The notes below the pieces were generated by a model. The model worked only from the letters and a program-made list of their open reading frames with translations. It ran no database searches and was not told where the DNA came from. From Deltaproteobacteria bacterium (GTDB lineage: Bacteria > Myxococcota_A > UBA796 > SXON01), in NCBI GenBank assembly GCA_947490345.1, contig CANLGL010000043.1, positions 1-47,130 of the forward strand: a stretch of 47,130 bases of DNA. Reading direction: 5' to 3'. Positions within the stretch are counted from its first letter, which is position 1, and each line of letters begins with the position of its first letter. Shown here piece by piece: positions 1 through 8,622 of this stretch. Both the position numbers and the translations under genes were made by a program.

Positions 1-145
1 CGGCATGGGGGACTGCGGTGAGGGGGAGAGCGCCACGTCCCGTCGCGATATTCATCGCGACGGGCGCCGCAGGCCGGAAACCGCAGGTTGGAGGCCGGAG
101 GGAATGGCGCGGTAGGGGGAGAGGGCGGCGAGCCCTTTCCCCCCG
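1..145 (+). repeat. Structured intergenic repeat, copy 1 (left end may lie outside the window)
   Basis: This copy aligns without gaps in its first part with 17079-17220 (offset 17078). It contains three hairpins. Stem A pairs 39-49 with 54-64 (11 bp, loop ATTC). Stem B pairs AACC (79-82) with GGTT (86-89) around a GCA triloop, inside two GGCC blocks (72-75, 93-96). Stem C pairs 115-126 with 132-143 (12 bp with one G-T). The arms of A and B differ from copy 2 but remain complementary. It sits immediately 3' of the LarA-like gene on the opposite strand. The family is unknown to me. Confidence 0.85.
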
Positions 146-1219
146 TTACTGGTTAGTGACCGCGGCCAGGCGAGGAACCTTTCCGAACGGATCCTCGACG
201 ACGAGCGCATCCCGCGGTGCCACGACCGCCGAAGACTCCCGACGAGCATCGATCCCACAACGCCGCAAGGGCTCGGGGTTCTTGCAGCCGGTGACCACCA
301 CCCGATACCGAGCCAGTAGCAGCGCCAACACCACCAACCGCTGCGTGCCACCACCCGTGGGCGCCGCCCCGTGAAGCACCGCCGCCCAGGGGTAGGGCAA
401 CCGCTCTGCAAGCGCGGCAAATGCCCGCTCTCCGGAGCCCTCGCCCATCCCCTCCGGGCACGCCGCCTCGACGTAGAGCGTCGCGCCGGCGCGAAGCGGC
501 GGGCGTGCGGACAGGCCCACGTAGGTGGCCGCGCGACTGGCCTGGTAGAAGTTGACCGCCTTTCGCGCTGGCACCTTGAGCACCACCGCATCGAAGGGGC
601 GATCGACGTCGACCCAGCAGGTCAGCGAAGCGGCGGCTGCACGCAATACCAGCCGCGGCTCCCCAGCGAACCATCTCCCCCCGGCGGTGTTGAGCACCCA
701 CGCACAGCCGGCCGCCTCGCCCAGGGCATCCACCACCTCGCGGAACGGGTTCGCATCGAGGTTTCCGAGCCCCACTCCCCGCGCCGTGATGCGGTCCCGA
801 TGGTGGAGGGCGTCGATCGTCGCGCGCGCCCCCAGCCCCACGGACACCGCCTTGTGGCCGCCGGAGAAGCCGGCGTACTGGTGCAGCTCCACGATGCCGA
901 CGCCGAGGACCACGTCGGCCGAAGCAAGCGCGCGCGAAACGCCGCCGGGCACGCCGTCGACCACCGCGGTGGTCACGACATCATCGGGATCGTGCTGGAC
1001 CACCGCAAACGGCGACCGGGGCAGCTCGCCAGCCGACATCGGGCGGTGCAAGCCCAGCCCCACATGGGCGGTCGCGTCCCCCACCCAGGGACGCAGCGCC
1101 GCCAACGCCGCGGGCACATCGACCGGGCGCGTCCCGTCCGGAATCGCGATGGCAACCTTCCGCCCGCGAGGCGGCGGCGCGGCGGCGATTGCTTCCTCGG
1201 GGGTGGCGAAGCCGATCAT
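146..1219 (-). CDS. LarA-type (nickel-pincer) lactate racemase family protein
   Basis: 357 residues. LarA enzymes racemise 2-hydroxyacids with a nickel-pincer nucleotide tethered to a lysine. Visible family motifs are PDGTRP near residue 30 (substrate arginine), a histidine in HDPDD, and ELHQYAGFSGGHKAV, which carries the conserved His and the pincer-anchoring Lys, followed by the ALHHRDR histidines. The ATG at 1219 was chosen because the 62 residues upstream in frame are low-complexity and match no LarA N-terminus; the Shine-Dalgarno is weak. The protein is shorter than typical LarA (about 420). No larB, larC or larE cofactor genes are nearby, so the cofactor must be made elsewhere if the enzyme is active. 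The substrate may not be lactate. The stop codon abuts the structured repeat at 1-145. Confidence 0.8.
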   Translation of the reverse strand: MIGFATPEEAIAAAPPPRGRKVAIAIPDGTRPVDVPAALAALRPWVGDATAHVGLGLHRPMSAGELPRSPFAVVQHDPDDVVTTAVVDGVPGGVSRALASADVVLGVGIVELHQYAGFSGGHKAVSVGLGARATIDALHHRDRITARGVGLGNLDANPFREVVDALGEAAGCAWVLNTAGGRWFAGEPRLVLRAAAASLTCWVDVDRPFDAVVLKVPARKAVNFYQASRAATYVGLSARPPLRAGATLYVEAACPEGMGEGSGERAFAALAERLPYPWAAVLHGAAPTGGGTQRLVVLALLLARYRVVVTGCKNPEPLRRCGIDARRESSAVVAPRDALVVEDPFGKVPRLAAVTNQ

Positions 1220-1368
1220 GGGTAGACTCTTAGCGCGATACCGGCTGTTCGCCGGCGATCGATCCGCCGCGCCGCCTCGAGACGAGCTTGAGAATAATTT
1301 TCGTCGCGACGCCTTCCCGTGCCCAGGTGCGCTACTATGCTGTTGAACCGGATGACCTGATGCCCACG

Positions 1369-1379
1369 CCCCCCCCCCC
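1369..1379 (+). repeat. C11 homopolymer between a candidate ATG and the signal-peptide frame
   Basis: Eleven consecutive C lie between an ATG at 1360 (preceded by GGATGACCTG) and the reading frame of the secreted protein annotated at 1445. With 11 C the ATG frame stops at 1390-1392. With 10 (or 13) C it reads into a good signal peptide ending in AWA just before 1445. This could be a slippage site or a sequence indel. Confidence 0.85.
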
Positions 1380-1444
1380 GAGTTTTTCGTAATCGCTTCG
1401 TTCAATGCCTACTAATCCTCGCGATCCCCACACCGGCGTGGGCG

Positions 1445-3970
1445 GTGTGCCCGACGGACGCTGACGGAGACGGATACGGCGTCCCCACTACCGCGGGGTG
1501 TCCGGCGGTGCCGGATTGCAACGACCAGGACGAGGCCATCGGTCCCGACGCGGCGGAGGTCGTCGGGAATGGCGTGGACGAGGACTGTGACCGAAACGAT
1601 GCTGTGGCGCACCGCGCGGACGTGCGCAGCTTCATGGCGCCGCAGTGGGCCTGGACGGGCGCGGTGAGCTGGAACGGCGACACGGTCACGGTCGGCGGGC
1701 AGGGCGAGTCCGGGAGCCTCACGCGGGTGCTCAACCGCTACGTCCCCTTCGGCCAGCTCCGCGCGGTGGTTGGCGTCGAGGCGCTGTCGGGCTCCACCTG
1801 CGCCCTCGATGTCGAGTCCGCCCAGGCTGGCAGCGCGCCGGTCCTCGTGGCCTACCCGATCACGGCCACGGGCACGATCGTCTCCTCCCCGCTGCCTCTG
1901 CACAGCGCCCCGAGAACGGTGACGCGCCTCACGCTCCGATGCGCGGCGGGCGCTTCTGCCCAGATCGACTGGCTCACACTCGCAAACGCGCCCTCGGCGG
2001 CGGGTCCGCTCGCAGAGGCGACGGCGGCCTGGACCGACATCGACGCCCCCGCCGGCGGGCTGGCCACCTCGGTCGTCCGGGTGCCCAAGAACGTGAGCGG
2101 CGGCAGCGGGGTCACCGACGGCGCCTGGATGGCCAGCGATGTCGGCGGCGTTGCCCGCCTGGACGAGGACTCCATGGAGTGGACGACTGCAAACGGCACG
2201 GGTGCGACAGGACTCACCAACCAAGGAGCGCTCTCGGTCTGGGACGTTCTCCCCTCGACCTACGACGGCACAACCTACCTCCTGTCGGGACGCTACACCG
2301 ACGACACCTGCTACAGTGGTGGGTTCTGGCAGAGCCTGGACGACGGCCCGACCTGGACGGCGTTGGCCGATAGCAACGATGACGACGCGGGCCTGACCAC
2401 GGACGATGTCGGCGGCCGCGGTCGATACGGGTTCTGCAGTGACAAGCCCTACAGCGGCGGGGCGCTGATGGCCGAGGAAGAAGACTCGACGACCGTGTAC
2501 ATCGGCAACGGCGACCCCGACCAACTCGGCGTCTGGCTCTTCGACGGGAGCGACCTTTGCGAACTGCCCGACGCCGCAGCGGCGCTTCCGACGGATGGCC
2601 ACGTCCGCGCCCTGTTGCGGACGCGCACCCCGATCTTCGACCAGGAAGCCCTGATCGTGGGCTTTGCCGCACGGGAGCCCTCCGATCCATCGCTCTACCT
2701 CTGCACCTTGCCCGAGATCGACACCGGAACCGCTACCGTCATCGACGGCGAGAAGATGGTCACCGGACCGCCCGACTTGTTGGGCGATCTGGTCACGCTG
2801 ACCTGCTCGGGTCCAGAAGAGGCGGCGTGCGCGCCGATCGCCGGCAGCGAAGGGCTGGATGTCCGCGACCTCGAACGGGACCCGCTGCTGACCGAGATGT
2901 TCTACGTCGCGTCGAGCGGTCTCGACGAAACCTGCACCTACACTGACGTCGGCACGATCTGCAAGGATGCGCTTGGCGATCATGAAATTCCGCCGCTGGG
3001 CGGCACGGGCCGCGAGTTCAGCGTTGCCCAATCGGCCCTGCTCACCGCAGAGACCTGGGGGAACCTCGTCGACCTCAAAGCGGTGGACAACAACGTGGCG
3101 TTCGCGCTCTTCTCCACGGGGAGCACCGGTCGGCTCGTCTACACGATCGATGGCGGGGGTACCTGGACACAGGTGACCTACAGTGGCAGCTGGACCAACG
3201 GCAGCACCAACGGCACCTGCACCGAGGCGACGTTCTTCGCCAAGGCCAAGGGGCTGGCCCTGGTCCTACCGGGCACCACCACCGTCGGCGTGGACACCGA
3301 CGGGCTCGGCGGCTTCGACACCATCGATGGGACCGTCTACGTCGCCTCACGGTACAACAGCAGCTACACCGCCAGCTCGACCGCGAACAGTTGCGGGCTC
3401 GCGAAGGTGACGCTGGACAACGGTACGGCCACCTGGGCGTGGACGCCGCTCCAGCGGAGCTACACCCAGACCGAATGTCAGATCGACGAGGGCAACATTC
3501 TCGGCGTCAGCTCACCGCCTTGGACGCCGTCCGCCGCATCGGGGCCCGTGGCCTACGTCTGGGGCGTCTACACCTACGTCAAGACCCCCGCCACCCACCT
3601 CGGCGGCGCGTGCGTGATCAGCGCCACCGGCGCGGACACCCAGCTTGTCAGTCCGGCGACCTACCCCATGACCGTCCGGGACGTCGCCCCCTCGGACTCC
3701 ACCGTCGACTGGCTGTTCGTCGCGGGGAACCTCGACGTCAACACCCAGTTGGAAGTCTGGAAGTACGGCGCCGGACTCACCGACTATCCGACCTACCCGC
3801 TCCTGGTTGATACCTCGACGAGCACCCCCTCCGTGCTGGAGCTCACCACGGCCCCGCCGAATCTCGTCGGCCTCGCGGGCGGCTGGGGCGCAGATGCCAC
3901 AACGGGGGACCCCCTCCTGTTGTACGGCACCGAAGGATCGGGCGCATGGCGCGGTTTCCTCACGTGGTAG
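1445..3970 (+). CDS. Secreted MopE/BNR-repeat protein (5' end probably frame-disrupted)
   Basis: 841 residues from GTG 1445. The N-terminus carries one MopE-type metal-binding unit (DADGDGYG, then DCNDQDEAIGPDAAEVVGNG and DEDCD), as in Cys/Asp-rich secreted proteins. The body is a long beta-rich region with Asp-box (BNR) motifs such as DGGGTWTQV and SLDDGPTWTAL, suggesting a beta-propeller. The open frame extends upstream to 1361 without an ATG, GTG or TTG and encodes a hydrophobic CLLILAIPTPA segment ending AWA, a signal peptidase I site. The true start is therefore probably ATG 1360, separated from this frame by the C11 run. The 3' end overlaps the next gene by 25 bp, so the two are probably co-translated. 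Location is probably exported or surface; no enzymatic function is assigned. Confidence 0.8.
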   Translation: MCPTDADGDGYGVPTTAGCPAVPDCNDQDEAIGPDAAEVVGNGVDEDCDRNDAVAHRADVRSFMAPQWAWTGAVSWNGDTVTVGGQGESGSLTRVLNRYVPFGQLRAVVGVEALSGSTCALDVESAQAGSAPVLVAYPITATGTIVSSPLPLHSAPRTVTRLTLRCAAGASAQIDWLTLANAPSAAGPLAEATAAWTDIDAPAGGLATSVVRVPKNVSGGSGVTDGAWMASDVGGVARLDEDSMEWTTANGTGATGLTNQGALSVWDVLPSTYDGTTYLLSGRYTDDTCYSGGFWQSLDDGPTWTALADSNDDDAGLTTDDVGGRGRYGFCSDKPYSGGALMAEEEDSTTVYIGNGDPDQLGVWLFDGSDLCELPDAAAALPTDGHVRALLRTRTPIFDQEALIVGFAAREPSDPSLYLCTLPEIDTGTATVIDGEKMVTGPPDLLGDLVTLTCSGPEEAACAPIAGSEGLDVRDLERDPLLTEMFYVASSGLDETCTYTDVGTICKDALGDHEIPPLGGTGREFSVAQSALLTAETWGNLVDLKAVDNNVAFALFSTGSTGRLVYTIDGGGTWTQVTYSGSWTNGSTNGTCTEATFFAKAKGLALVLPGTTTVGVDTDGLGGFDTIDGTVYVASRYNSSYTASSTANSCGLAKVTLDNGTATWAWTPLQRSYTQTECQIDEGNILGVSSPPWTPSAASGPVAYVWGVYTYVKTPATHLGGACVISATGADTQLVSPATYPMTVRDVAPSDSTVDWLFVAGNLDVNTQLEVWKYGAGLTDYPTYPLLVDTSTSTPSVLELTTAPPNLVGLAGGWGADATTGDPLLLYGTEGSGAWRGFLTW

Positions 3971-5682
3971 TCCTGCTCGCCCTCGGTTGCGCCGCGGGGC
4001 CGTCCGGATATCCGGACCCTCCCGAGGTGAACCAACCAGTCGAGCCGGGCGGCGACTCAGGCGTCTCCGCCGACGACACCGCGGTCGACACCGGCGATTC
4101 GGGTGACACGGGCCCCACCGACCTCCCCGACGATGACGGCGACGGCTACATCGACACCACACACGGCGGCGACGATTGCGACGACGACGACCCTCGCAGC
4201 CATCCGGGAGCGACCGAGCGTTGCGACGGAACTGACCAGGACTGCGATGGCATCATCGCCGAAGCAGGCATGTGTCACGACCCGGTAGTGCTTGACGACG
4301 ACGACCCCCAGTACGTGGGGGTGGGATACAACTCGCTCACATGGCTGTACCGGAGCGAGTTCGGACCCGACCACCCGAACGCAAGAACCTTCGCCCACCA
4401 CACCTGGTTCCAGCCCGCCGACGGCCCCATCCTCGACGGGATGTACGCGATCAGCGTGATGCGTGCTGAGATCCCGACCGGTCGCGCATGGGTGCTGGAC
4501 CACACCGCCGCCACCTGGGTCGGCGACGGCGACACCCGCCCGAAGGGAGCCATCGACGCTGGGGATGTCGACGGCGACGGGTTCGAGGACGTGTGGTTGT
4601 GGACGATCGGTGACTTCAACGTCGGTCGCCTGTTTTTGATGCGCGGTCCCGACACCGACTGGGATCCTGAGCCGCAGTGGTTGGGGGAGGCGGCCGACGC
4701 CACGTGGTACGAAGAGGACGGCGCCGCCGGCTTCGCCAACCTCTGCGCTGGTGGCTCCGACAGGACCGGCGACGGGCTGGCGGACGCCCTGGTGGAGCAG
4801 ACGGGCAACAGCGTCGGCGACCAGTGGCGTAAGCTCTACTTCGTCCGGGGTCGCACCGACGCGCGGGGCAGCTACAACGTCGGCGAGGACGTCACCCTGA
4901 CCCTGGGCGATCCCGAGGTCGAGTGGCCCGGCGGCGCCGACTCGTGGGCCCGTTGGGCAGAGCCGCCCGAAGGGATCCCAGACTTTGACGGCGATGGCTT
5001 CGACGACTTCTTCACGTCGTGGGGCGGCGGCTCCTACGCCGTGGTGTCCAGCGCGGACCTTACGGGGGCGGACGGGGCGACGTGGGAGCAGGTGTTCAAC
5101 CTTGCTCCATCGCCGGCTGCAGAGAACCGCTCGCCCTCCCTGTACCGGGGAAAGGGCACCACGAATTCGCCGGGCGACGTCGACGGCGACGGGCTCGACG
5201 ATCTCGCCGTCCGAAGCAGCACACCCACCGGGGTCGGAATCTACGACATCTGCACGAGTTTCGTCGCCAGCAGCGTCGAACTCCTGGTCGGCATCGAGAG
5301 CAAGACGCTCCTGAAGGTCTGCGGCGACTCGCGCGAATTCGGAGGTCTGTATTTGCTCGCAGACCTGGACGACGACGGCTTGGGCGATCCCGCAGTCGAC
5401 TCAACGAGCACCCCCGATGGCGCCTTGCTGGTGAGCATCGTCCCGAGCACCCGCTGGACCCTCGGCGGCAGCGTCACGTCGGCCGAGTTCGCTGGGCCCG
5501 CATTCCAGGTGGCCGTGGCCAACAACGGCAGCACGTCCCTAAGCATTCTCGACCTCGACCAGGACGGCGCTGGCGAGCTCGTCATTCAAGACCCACGCGC
5601 TGCTGTGGACTACGAGTATCAAGGCCAGGCGTGGATCCTCGAGCACTTCCTGCTCCCCGGCGACCACCCGGAGATCTGGTAG
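3946..5682 (+). CDS. Lipoprotein with MopE repeat and FG-GAP (integrin-alpha-like) repeats
   Basis: 578 residues. The signal peptide ends in a lipobox LALGC at residues 11-15. An Asp/Gly/Thr-rich linker follows, then a MopE unit (DDDGDGYID, DDCDDDDPRSHPGATERCDG, DQDCDG). The rest holds Ca-binding FG-GAP motifs: GDVDGDGFEDVW, PDFDGDGFDDFF, GDVDGDGLDDLAV, ADLDDDGLGDPAV and LDLDQDGAGELVI, consistent with a beta-propeller. The start ATG lies inside the end of the upstream gene and is preceded by AAGGA. Family knowledge: FG-GAP propellers bind calcium and mediate protein or surface contacts. The ligand is unknown. A two-gene operon with 1445-3970 is likely. Confidence 0.85.
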   Translation: MARFPHVVVLLALGCAAGPSGYPDPPEVNQPVEPGGDSGVSADDTAVDTGDSGDTGPTDLPDDDGDGYIDTTHGGDDCDDDDPRSHPGATERCDGTDQDCDGIIAEAGMCHDPVVLDDDDPQYVGVGYNSLTWLYRSEFGPDHPNARTFAHHTWFQPADGPILDGMYAISVMRAEIPTGRAWVLDHTAATWVGDGDTRPKGAIDAGDVDGDGFEDVWLWTIGDFNVGRLFLMRGPDTDWDPEPQWLGEAADATWYEEDGAAGFANLCAGGSDRTGDGLADALVEQTGNSVGDQWRKLYFVRGRTDARGSYNVGEDVTLTLGDPEVEWPGGADSWARWAEPPEGIPDFDGDGFDDFFTSWGGGSYAVVSSADLTGADGATWEQVFNLAPSPAAENRSPSLYRGKGTTNSPGDVDGDGLDDLAVRSSTPTGVGIYDICTSFVASSVELLVGIESKTLLKVCGDSREFGGLYLLADLDDDGLGDPAVDSTSTPDGALLVSIVPSTRWTLGGSVTSAEFAGPAFQVAVANNGSTSLSILDLDQDGAGELVIQDPRAAVDYEYQGQAWILEHFLLPGDHPEIW

Positions 5683-5719
5683 TTGCGGAGAGATGGGATG
5701 AGACCGTTCTCGTCGTCGA

Positions 5720-5740
5720 GCCGCCGCGGGCGCCGGCGGC
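5720..5740. terminator. Possible hairpin in convergent gap
   Basis: A 7-bp inverted repeat GCCGCCG (5720-5726) / CGGCGGC (5734-5740) lies between two convergent genes. There is no T-run on either side, so an intrinsic terminator is only a possibility. Confidence 0.2.
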
Positions 5741-5789
5741 GCCGGTGCTCGTCCTGCAACTCGCGGGCAGCGGGCATCGGGTCGACGGC

Positions 5790-7019
5790 CTACGGCCCCG
5801 CCCAAGAGAACCGACGCCAGGCATCCCGGAGTAGAATCAGGAAAAACGGACCATATTCGACGATGCGCACCCACCAGACCTCGTGCCAGGTTCCGGCCTG
5901 GTCCGCCGTCGAAAGGACCAGGTACGAAAGGGGGGCAAGCGCCGCGAGCCACAACCACGCCCGCTCCCCCCGCCACAGCGCCGGGACCAGCGGCCACAGC
6001 ACGTACCAGGGATGCACCGTAGGTGACAGAACCACGAAAGCGCCGAAGACCCAGAGGCCCAGGCTGGCCCGGTCCCGCCGCGTGGCCAGCGCCCACACCG
6101 ACACCAGCGCACCGACAATGAAAAGGAGGAGACGACCGTCGCGTTCCCCGAAAACCATCGTAATCAATGGATACACGGACCCATTGAACGACCAGTGGGC
6201 GCCATAGTTGCGGAGGCCGGCGAGGGCGCCGACACCGACCACGGGCCACGCCGCGAGGGCGGCGGCCAGCCCAGCGACCACCCACACCCACGGGGGGCGA
6301 CGAACGAGGAACACGCCGGGAAGCAACTTCAGCATCATGCCGAGCCACGCGGCGAGGTCGCTCCCCGCAAGCGCGAGCGCGACCAACAACGCACCCGCCG
6401 CTTCCAAGTGGCCGTTCGCAGCGGATTCGACCACCGGCAGCGGAAGCAAGGCCCACAACCAACCCAGGCGTCGCTCGCGGCGCCACAGCACCACCGCGGT
6501 GACGACGTCCGTCAGGCCCATGAAGAGCTTGACGCCCACGACACCAAAGGGAGCCAGGCCCACGAAGAGTGCCTGCGCCAGCGGCGGATACACCGAGGCC
6601 ACCGACTTGTGGTTGACCAGCGCCCAGTTCGCATCCCGCAGCGCCACCAGCTCGCTGGCGTCGGGTGCCAGCGCGAAGGGCGAGTGCCCCGCCAACCAGA
6701 CGCGTCCCTCCCAGACGTAACGATGCGCGTCGTCCGACAGCGTGGGCGGCCACGCCAAGAAGGGTGCGCGAACCGCAGTCGCGACCACCACCAAAGCCAC
6801 CAGGGCCCAGGAAAAGCAGCGGACTTCGAGGACCCGGGAGGGGACGGCGACCCCCGGCCGATCCACGCCCTCCGCTTTTCCCATCAGCATCACCACCGCG
6901 GCGCCCCAGGCCACCAATCCCGTCGACACCGCCACCGGGTGCAACCGCGGATCGGGAACGCACCCGAGGGCAAGGCTCGCGAAGAGAGAAACCACCGCAG
7001 CGGCGACGATCGAGCGCAC
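5790..7019 (-). CDS. GT-C-fold integral membrane glycosyltransferase (GT87/DUF2029-like)
   Basis: 409 residues, about ten hydrophobic segments. After the first three segments comes a periplasmic-loop signature typical of polyprenyl-phosphate-mannose-dependent mannosyltransferases: two Asp in LSDDAHRYVWEGRVW, then AGHSPFAL, and further on SVYPPLAQALF. A PTVHPWYVLWPL segment near residue 330 is also characteristic of this class. Family knowledge: these enzymes use lipid-linked sugar donors at the membrane to extend glycans or glycolipids. The acceptor cannot be told from sequence. It diverges from pal with only 32 bp between starts and converges with the FG-GAP lipoprotein. Confidence 0.65.
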   Translation of the reverse strand: MRSIVAAAVVSLFASLALGCVPDPRLHPVAVSTGLVAWGAAVVMLMGKAEGVDRPGVAVPSRVLEVRCFSWALVALVVVATAVRAPFLAWPPTLSDDAHRYVWEGRVWLAGHSPFALAPDASELVALRDANWALVNHKSVASVYPPLAQALFVGLAPFGVVGVKLFMGLTDVVTAVVLWRRERRLGWLWALLPLPVVESAANGHLEAAGALLVALALAGSDLAAWLGMMLKLLPGVFLVRRPPWVWVVAGLAAALAAWPVVGVGALAGLRNYGAHWSFNGSVYPLITMVFGERDGRLLLFIVGALVSVWALATRRDRASLGLWVFGAFVVLSPTVHPWYVLWPLVPALWRGERAWLWLAALAPLSYLVLSTADQAGTWHEVWWVRIVEYGPFFLILLRDAWRRFSWAGP

Positions 7020-7051
7020 ACGGGGCGCTTAGCACCGAGTTAGCTCGCCCC

Positions 7052-7780
7052 GTGGCTCGGCCTCTGCGCATTCTGTTGTTCATCCTGGCGCCCGCGCTTT
7101 TGGCGGCCAAATGCGGGAAAAAGGTCGAAGACGAGGTCACGCCCCCCGATCGGGTGATCAATTCGCCCGACGTGGCGCTTCAGGTCGCGTCGATCGACCC
7201 GAACTTTGGCACGGCTGGGACCAGTTTTTCGGCCGAGGTTTTCGGGAACGGCTTCGAGAATGGCTCGGAGGTGTCCATCGGGGGCGCGCCAGCTGACGCG
7301 CGCTATCGCGACCACTCCACACTCGTTGTGACCGTTCCGGCGCTTTCGGTGGGCAGCTACGACGTGGTGGTGGAGAACGCGGACGGCACCCGAGCGACGC
7401 TGAGGCGCGGACTGACCCTGGTCGCGGGGGACACCGGCAATCGCTGCCGTGCCCTGACCGTCCGCTTCGGTCTGGACAGTTCGGTGCTGGACGCGGGGAT
7501 TCGCGGGCAGGTGGAGACCTTGGCGACCTGCCTTCGGGGCAGCACCGATTTCGTTCGGGTCGAAGGCCACTGCGATGAGCGCGGCACCACCGAGTACAAC
7601 GTGGCACTCGGCCAGCGCCGCGCCGACGCCGTCGCCCGCTACCTGCTCGGGCTTGGGGTCGCGCCGAGCCGCGTCCAGGCCGTCAGCTACGGCGAAGAGC
7701 GACCGGCGTCCGCCGCCGCCGGCGACACGGGCTGGGCCGAGAATCGACGCGCGGAGATCGTGCCCGGAGGTGGTCGGTGA
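7052..7780 (+). CDS. pal: Pal-like peptidoglycan-associated lipoprotein with IPT/TIG domain
   Basis: 242 residues from GTG 7052; upstream in-frame codons lie within the divergent gene's start region. A hydrophobic signal (ILLFILAPALLAA) precedes Cys21. The lipobox is unusual: Lys occupies -1 (AAKC). Residues about 45-130 form an IPT/TIG beta-domain (IDPNFGTAGTSFSAEV). Residues about 138-240 form an OmpA-like domain with the Pal signature GHCDERGTTEYN, LGQRRADAV, YGEERP and ENRRAEIV, which binds diaminopimelate in peptidoglycan. The IPT insertion makes it longer than a classical Pal. It overlaps cpoB by 4 bp, matching the conserved pal-cpoB order; tolB and tolQRA are not in this window. A 7-bp inverted repeat (7021-7027/7046-7052) overlaps the start. 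Confidence 0.85.
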   Translation: MARPLRILLFILAPALLAAKCGKKVEDEVTPPDRVINSPDVALQVASIDPNFGTAGTSFSAEVFGNGFENGSEVSIGGAPADARYRDHSTLVVTVPALSVGSYDVVVENADGTRATLRRGLTLVAGDTGNRCRALTVRFGLDSSVLDAGIRGQVETLATCLRGSTDFVRVEGHCDERGTTEYNVALGQRRADAVARYLLGLGVAPSRVQAVSYGEERPASAAAGDTGWAENRRAEIVPGGGR

Positions 7781-8622
7781 TCCTCATCCTCGCCCTGGTG
7801 GGCTGCGTTCTGGATCGGACCGGCCAGTCCGCCACGACCGTGTACCAGCGCGAACTTACCGTCGCGCAAGCGCGCGTTCGCGACCTGGAGTCGCTTGGCG
7901 AAGACGTCGGGCGCCGCGTGGCCCAACTCGAAGAAGTCACCCGCGCCCGCGGCCAGGACGACATCCTGAAGATGGAAACCGTAGAGGAGCTCAGGGGAGA
8001 AGTCGCGAAGATGCGCGGGGAGTTTGAGACCCTCGACCACGACTACCGCACCTTCGAGACCGCCGCGCTCGGGACCCAGACCGACGTCGACACGCGTCTG
8101 CTTTTTTTGGAAACCCGCGTAGGCGCTCTCGAAAAGTCGCTGGGCCTGAAACCGCCGCCTCGGCCGGATGGCGACGCACTGCTGGCGCCGGCCATGGTTC
8201 CCGTCACGCCGCCGCCTGGAGATCCGGTCCTCGATCCGCCCGTCGTTGACGTGACCGCAACGGCCGAGGAAGTTTTCGGTCTCATTGGTCAGCACCTCGA
8301 AGCTGGCAACGGGGAGGCGGCGCGCGCGGTTGCCCGACGTTTCGTGGCGGAGCACCCCAGCGACGACCGCGTGCCCGAGGCCTACTACCGCATCGCGGAA
8401 AGCCACCAGAACACTGCGGAGTTCAAGCAGGCGGCCACGGCCTTTCAGGTGGTCCTCGACAAGGCGCCGACATCCACCTGGGCGCCGTGGGCGCTCCTTC
8501 GCCAGGGAGAATGCTTTGACAGCCTCGGACGTGGCAAGGACGCCGCCGTGTTCTACTGCGACGTGGTGCGCAAATACCCCAAGAGCAAAGCAGCGAAAGA
8601 GGCCAAGGACAAGTGCCGGTGA
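7777..8622 (+). CDS. cpoB: CpoB/YbgF-like lipoprotein: coiled coil plus TPR
   Basis: 281 residues. GTG 7777 overlaps the pal stop (GTGA) and is preceded by GGAGGTGG. The short signal ends in lipobox LALVGC, so the protein is probably lipidated, unlike the soluble E. coli form. Residues about 25-115 are heptad-rich coiled coil (ELTVAQARVRDLESL). A Pro-rich linker follows, then TPR-like repeats from about 165 to the end (AYYRIAESHQNTAEFKQA, ALLRQGECFDSLGRGKDA). Family knowledge: CpoB links peptidoglycan synthesis to the Tol-Pal constriction machinery. The pairing with pal supports that role. Transcription probably ends at the terminator at 8688-8717. Confidence 0.85.
   Translation: MILILALVGCVLDRTGQSATTVYQRELTVAQARVRDLESLGEDVGRRVAQLEEVTRARGQDDILKMETVEELRGEVAKMRGEFETLDHDYRTFETAALGTQTDVDTRLLFLETRVGALEKSLGLKPPPRPDGDALLAPAMVPVTPPPGDPVLDPPVVDVTATAEEVFGLIGQHLEAGNGEAARAVARRFVAEHPSDDRVPEAYYRIAESHQNTAEFKQAATAFQVVLDKAPTSTWAPWALLRQGECFDSLGRGKDAAVFYCDVVRKYPKSKAAKEAKDKCR

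Noticed and set aside
1..145. Insertion sequence or MITE ends
   Set aside because: No terminal inverted repeats bounding the whole element and no target-site duplications were found; copies differ in length at the middle rather than the ends.
1412..3031. A 539-codon minus-strand frame opposite the BNR/MopE gene
   Set aside because: Antisense shadow; the plus strand encodes Asp-box and MopE motifs and a signal peptide.
5539..7161. A 540-codon minus-strand frame spanning the glycosyltransferase and both flanks
   Set aside because: It is in another frame from the membrane protein, is Arg/Gly-rich without domains, and overlaps three supported genes.
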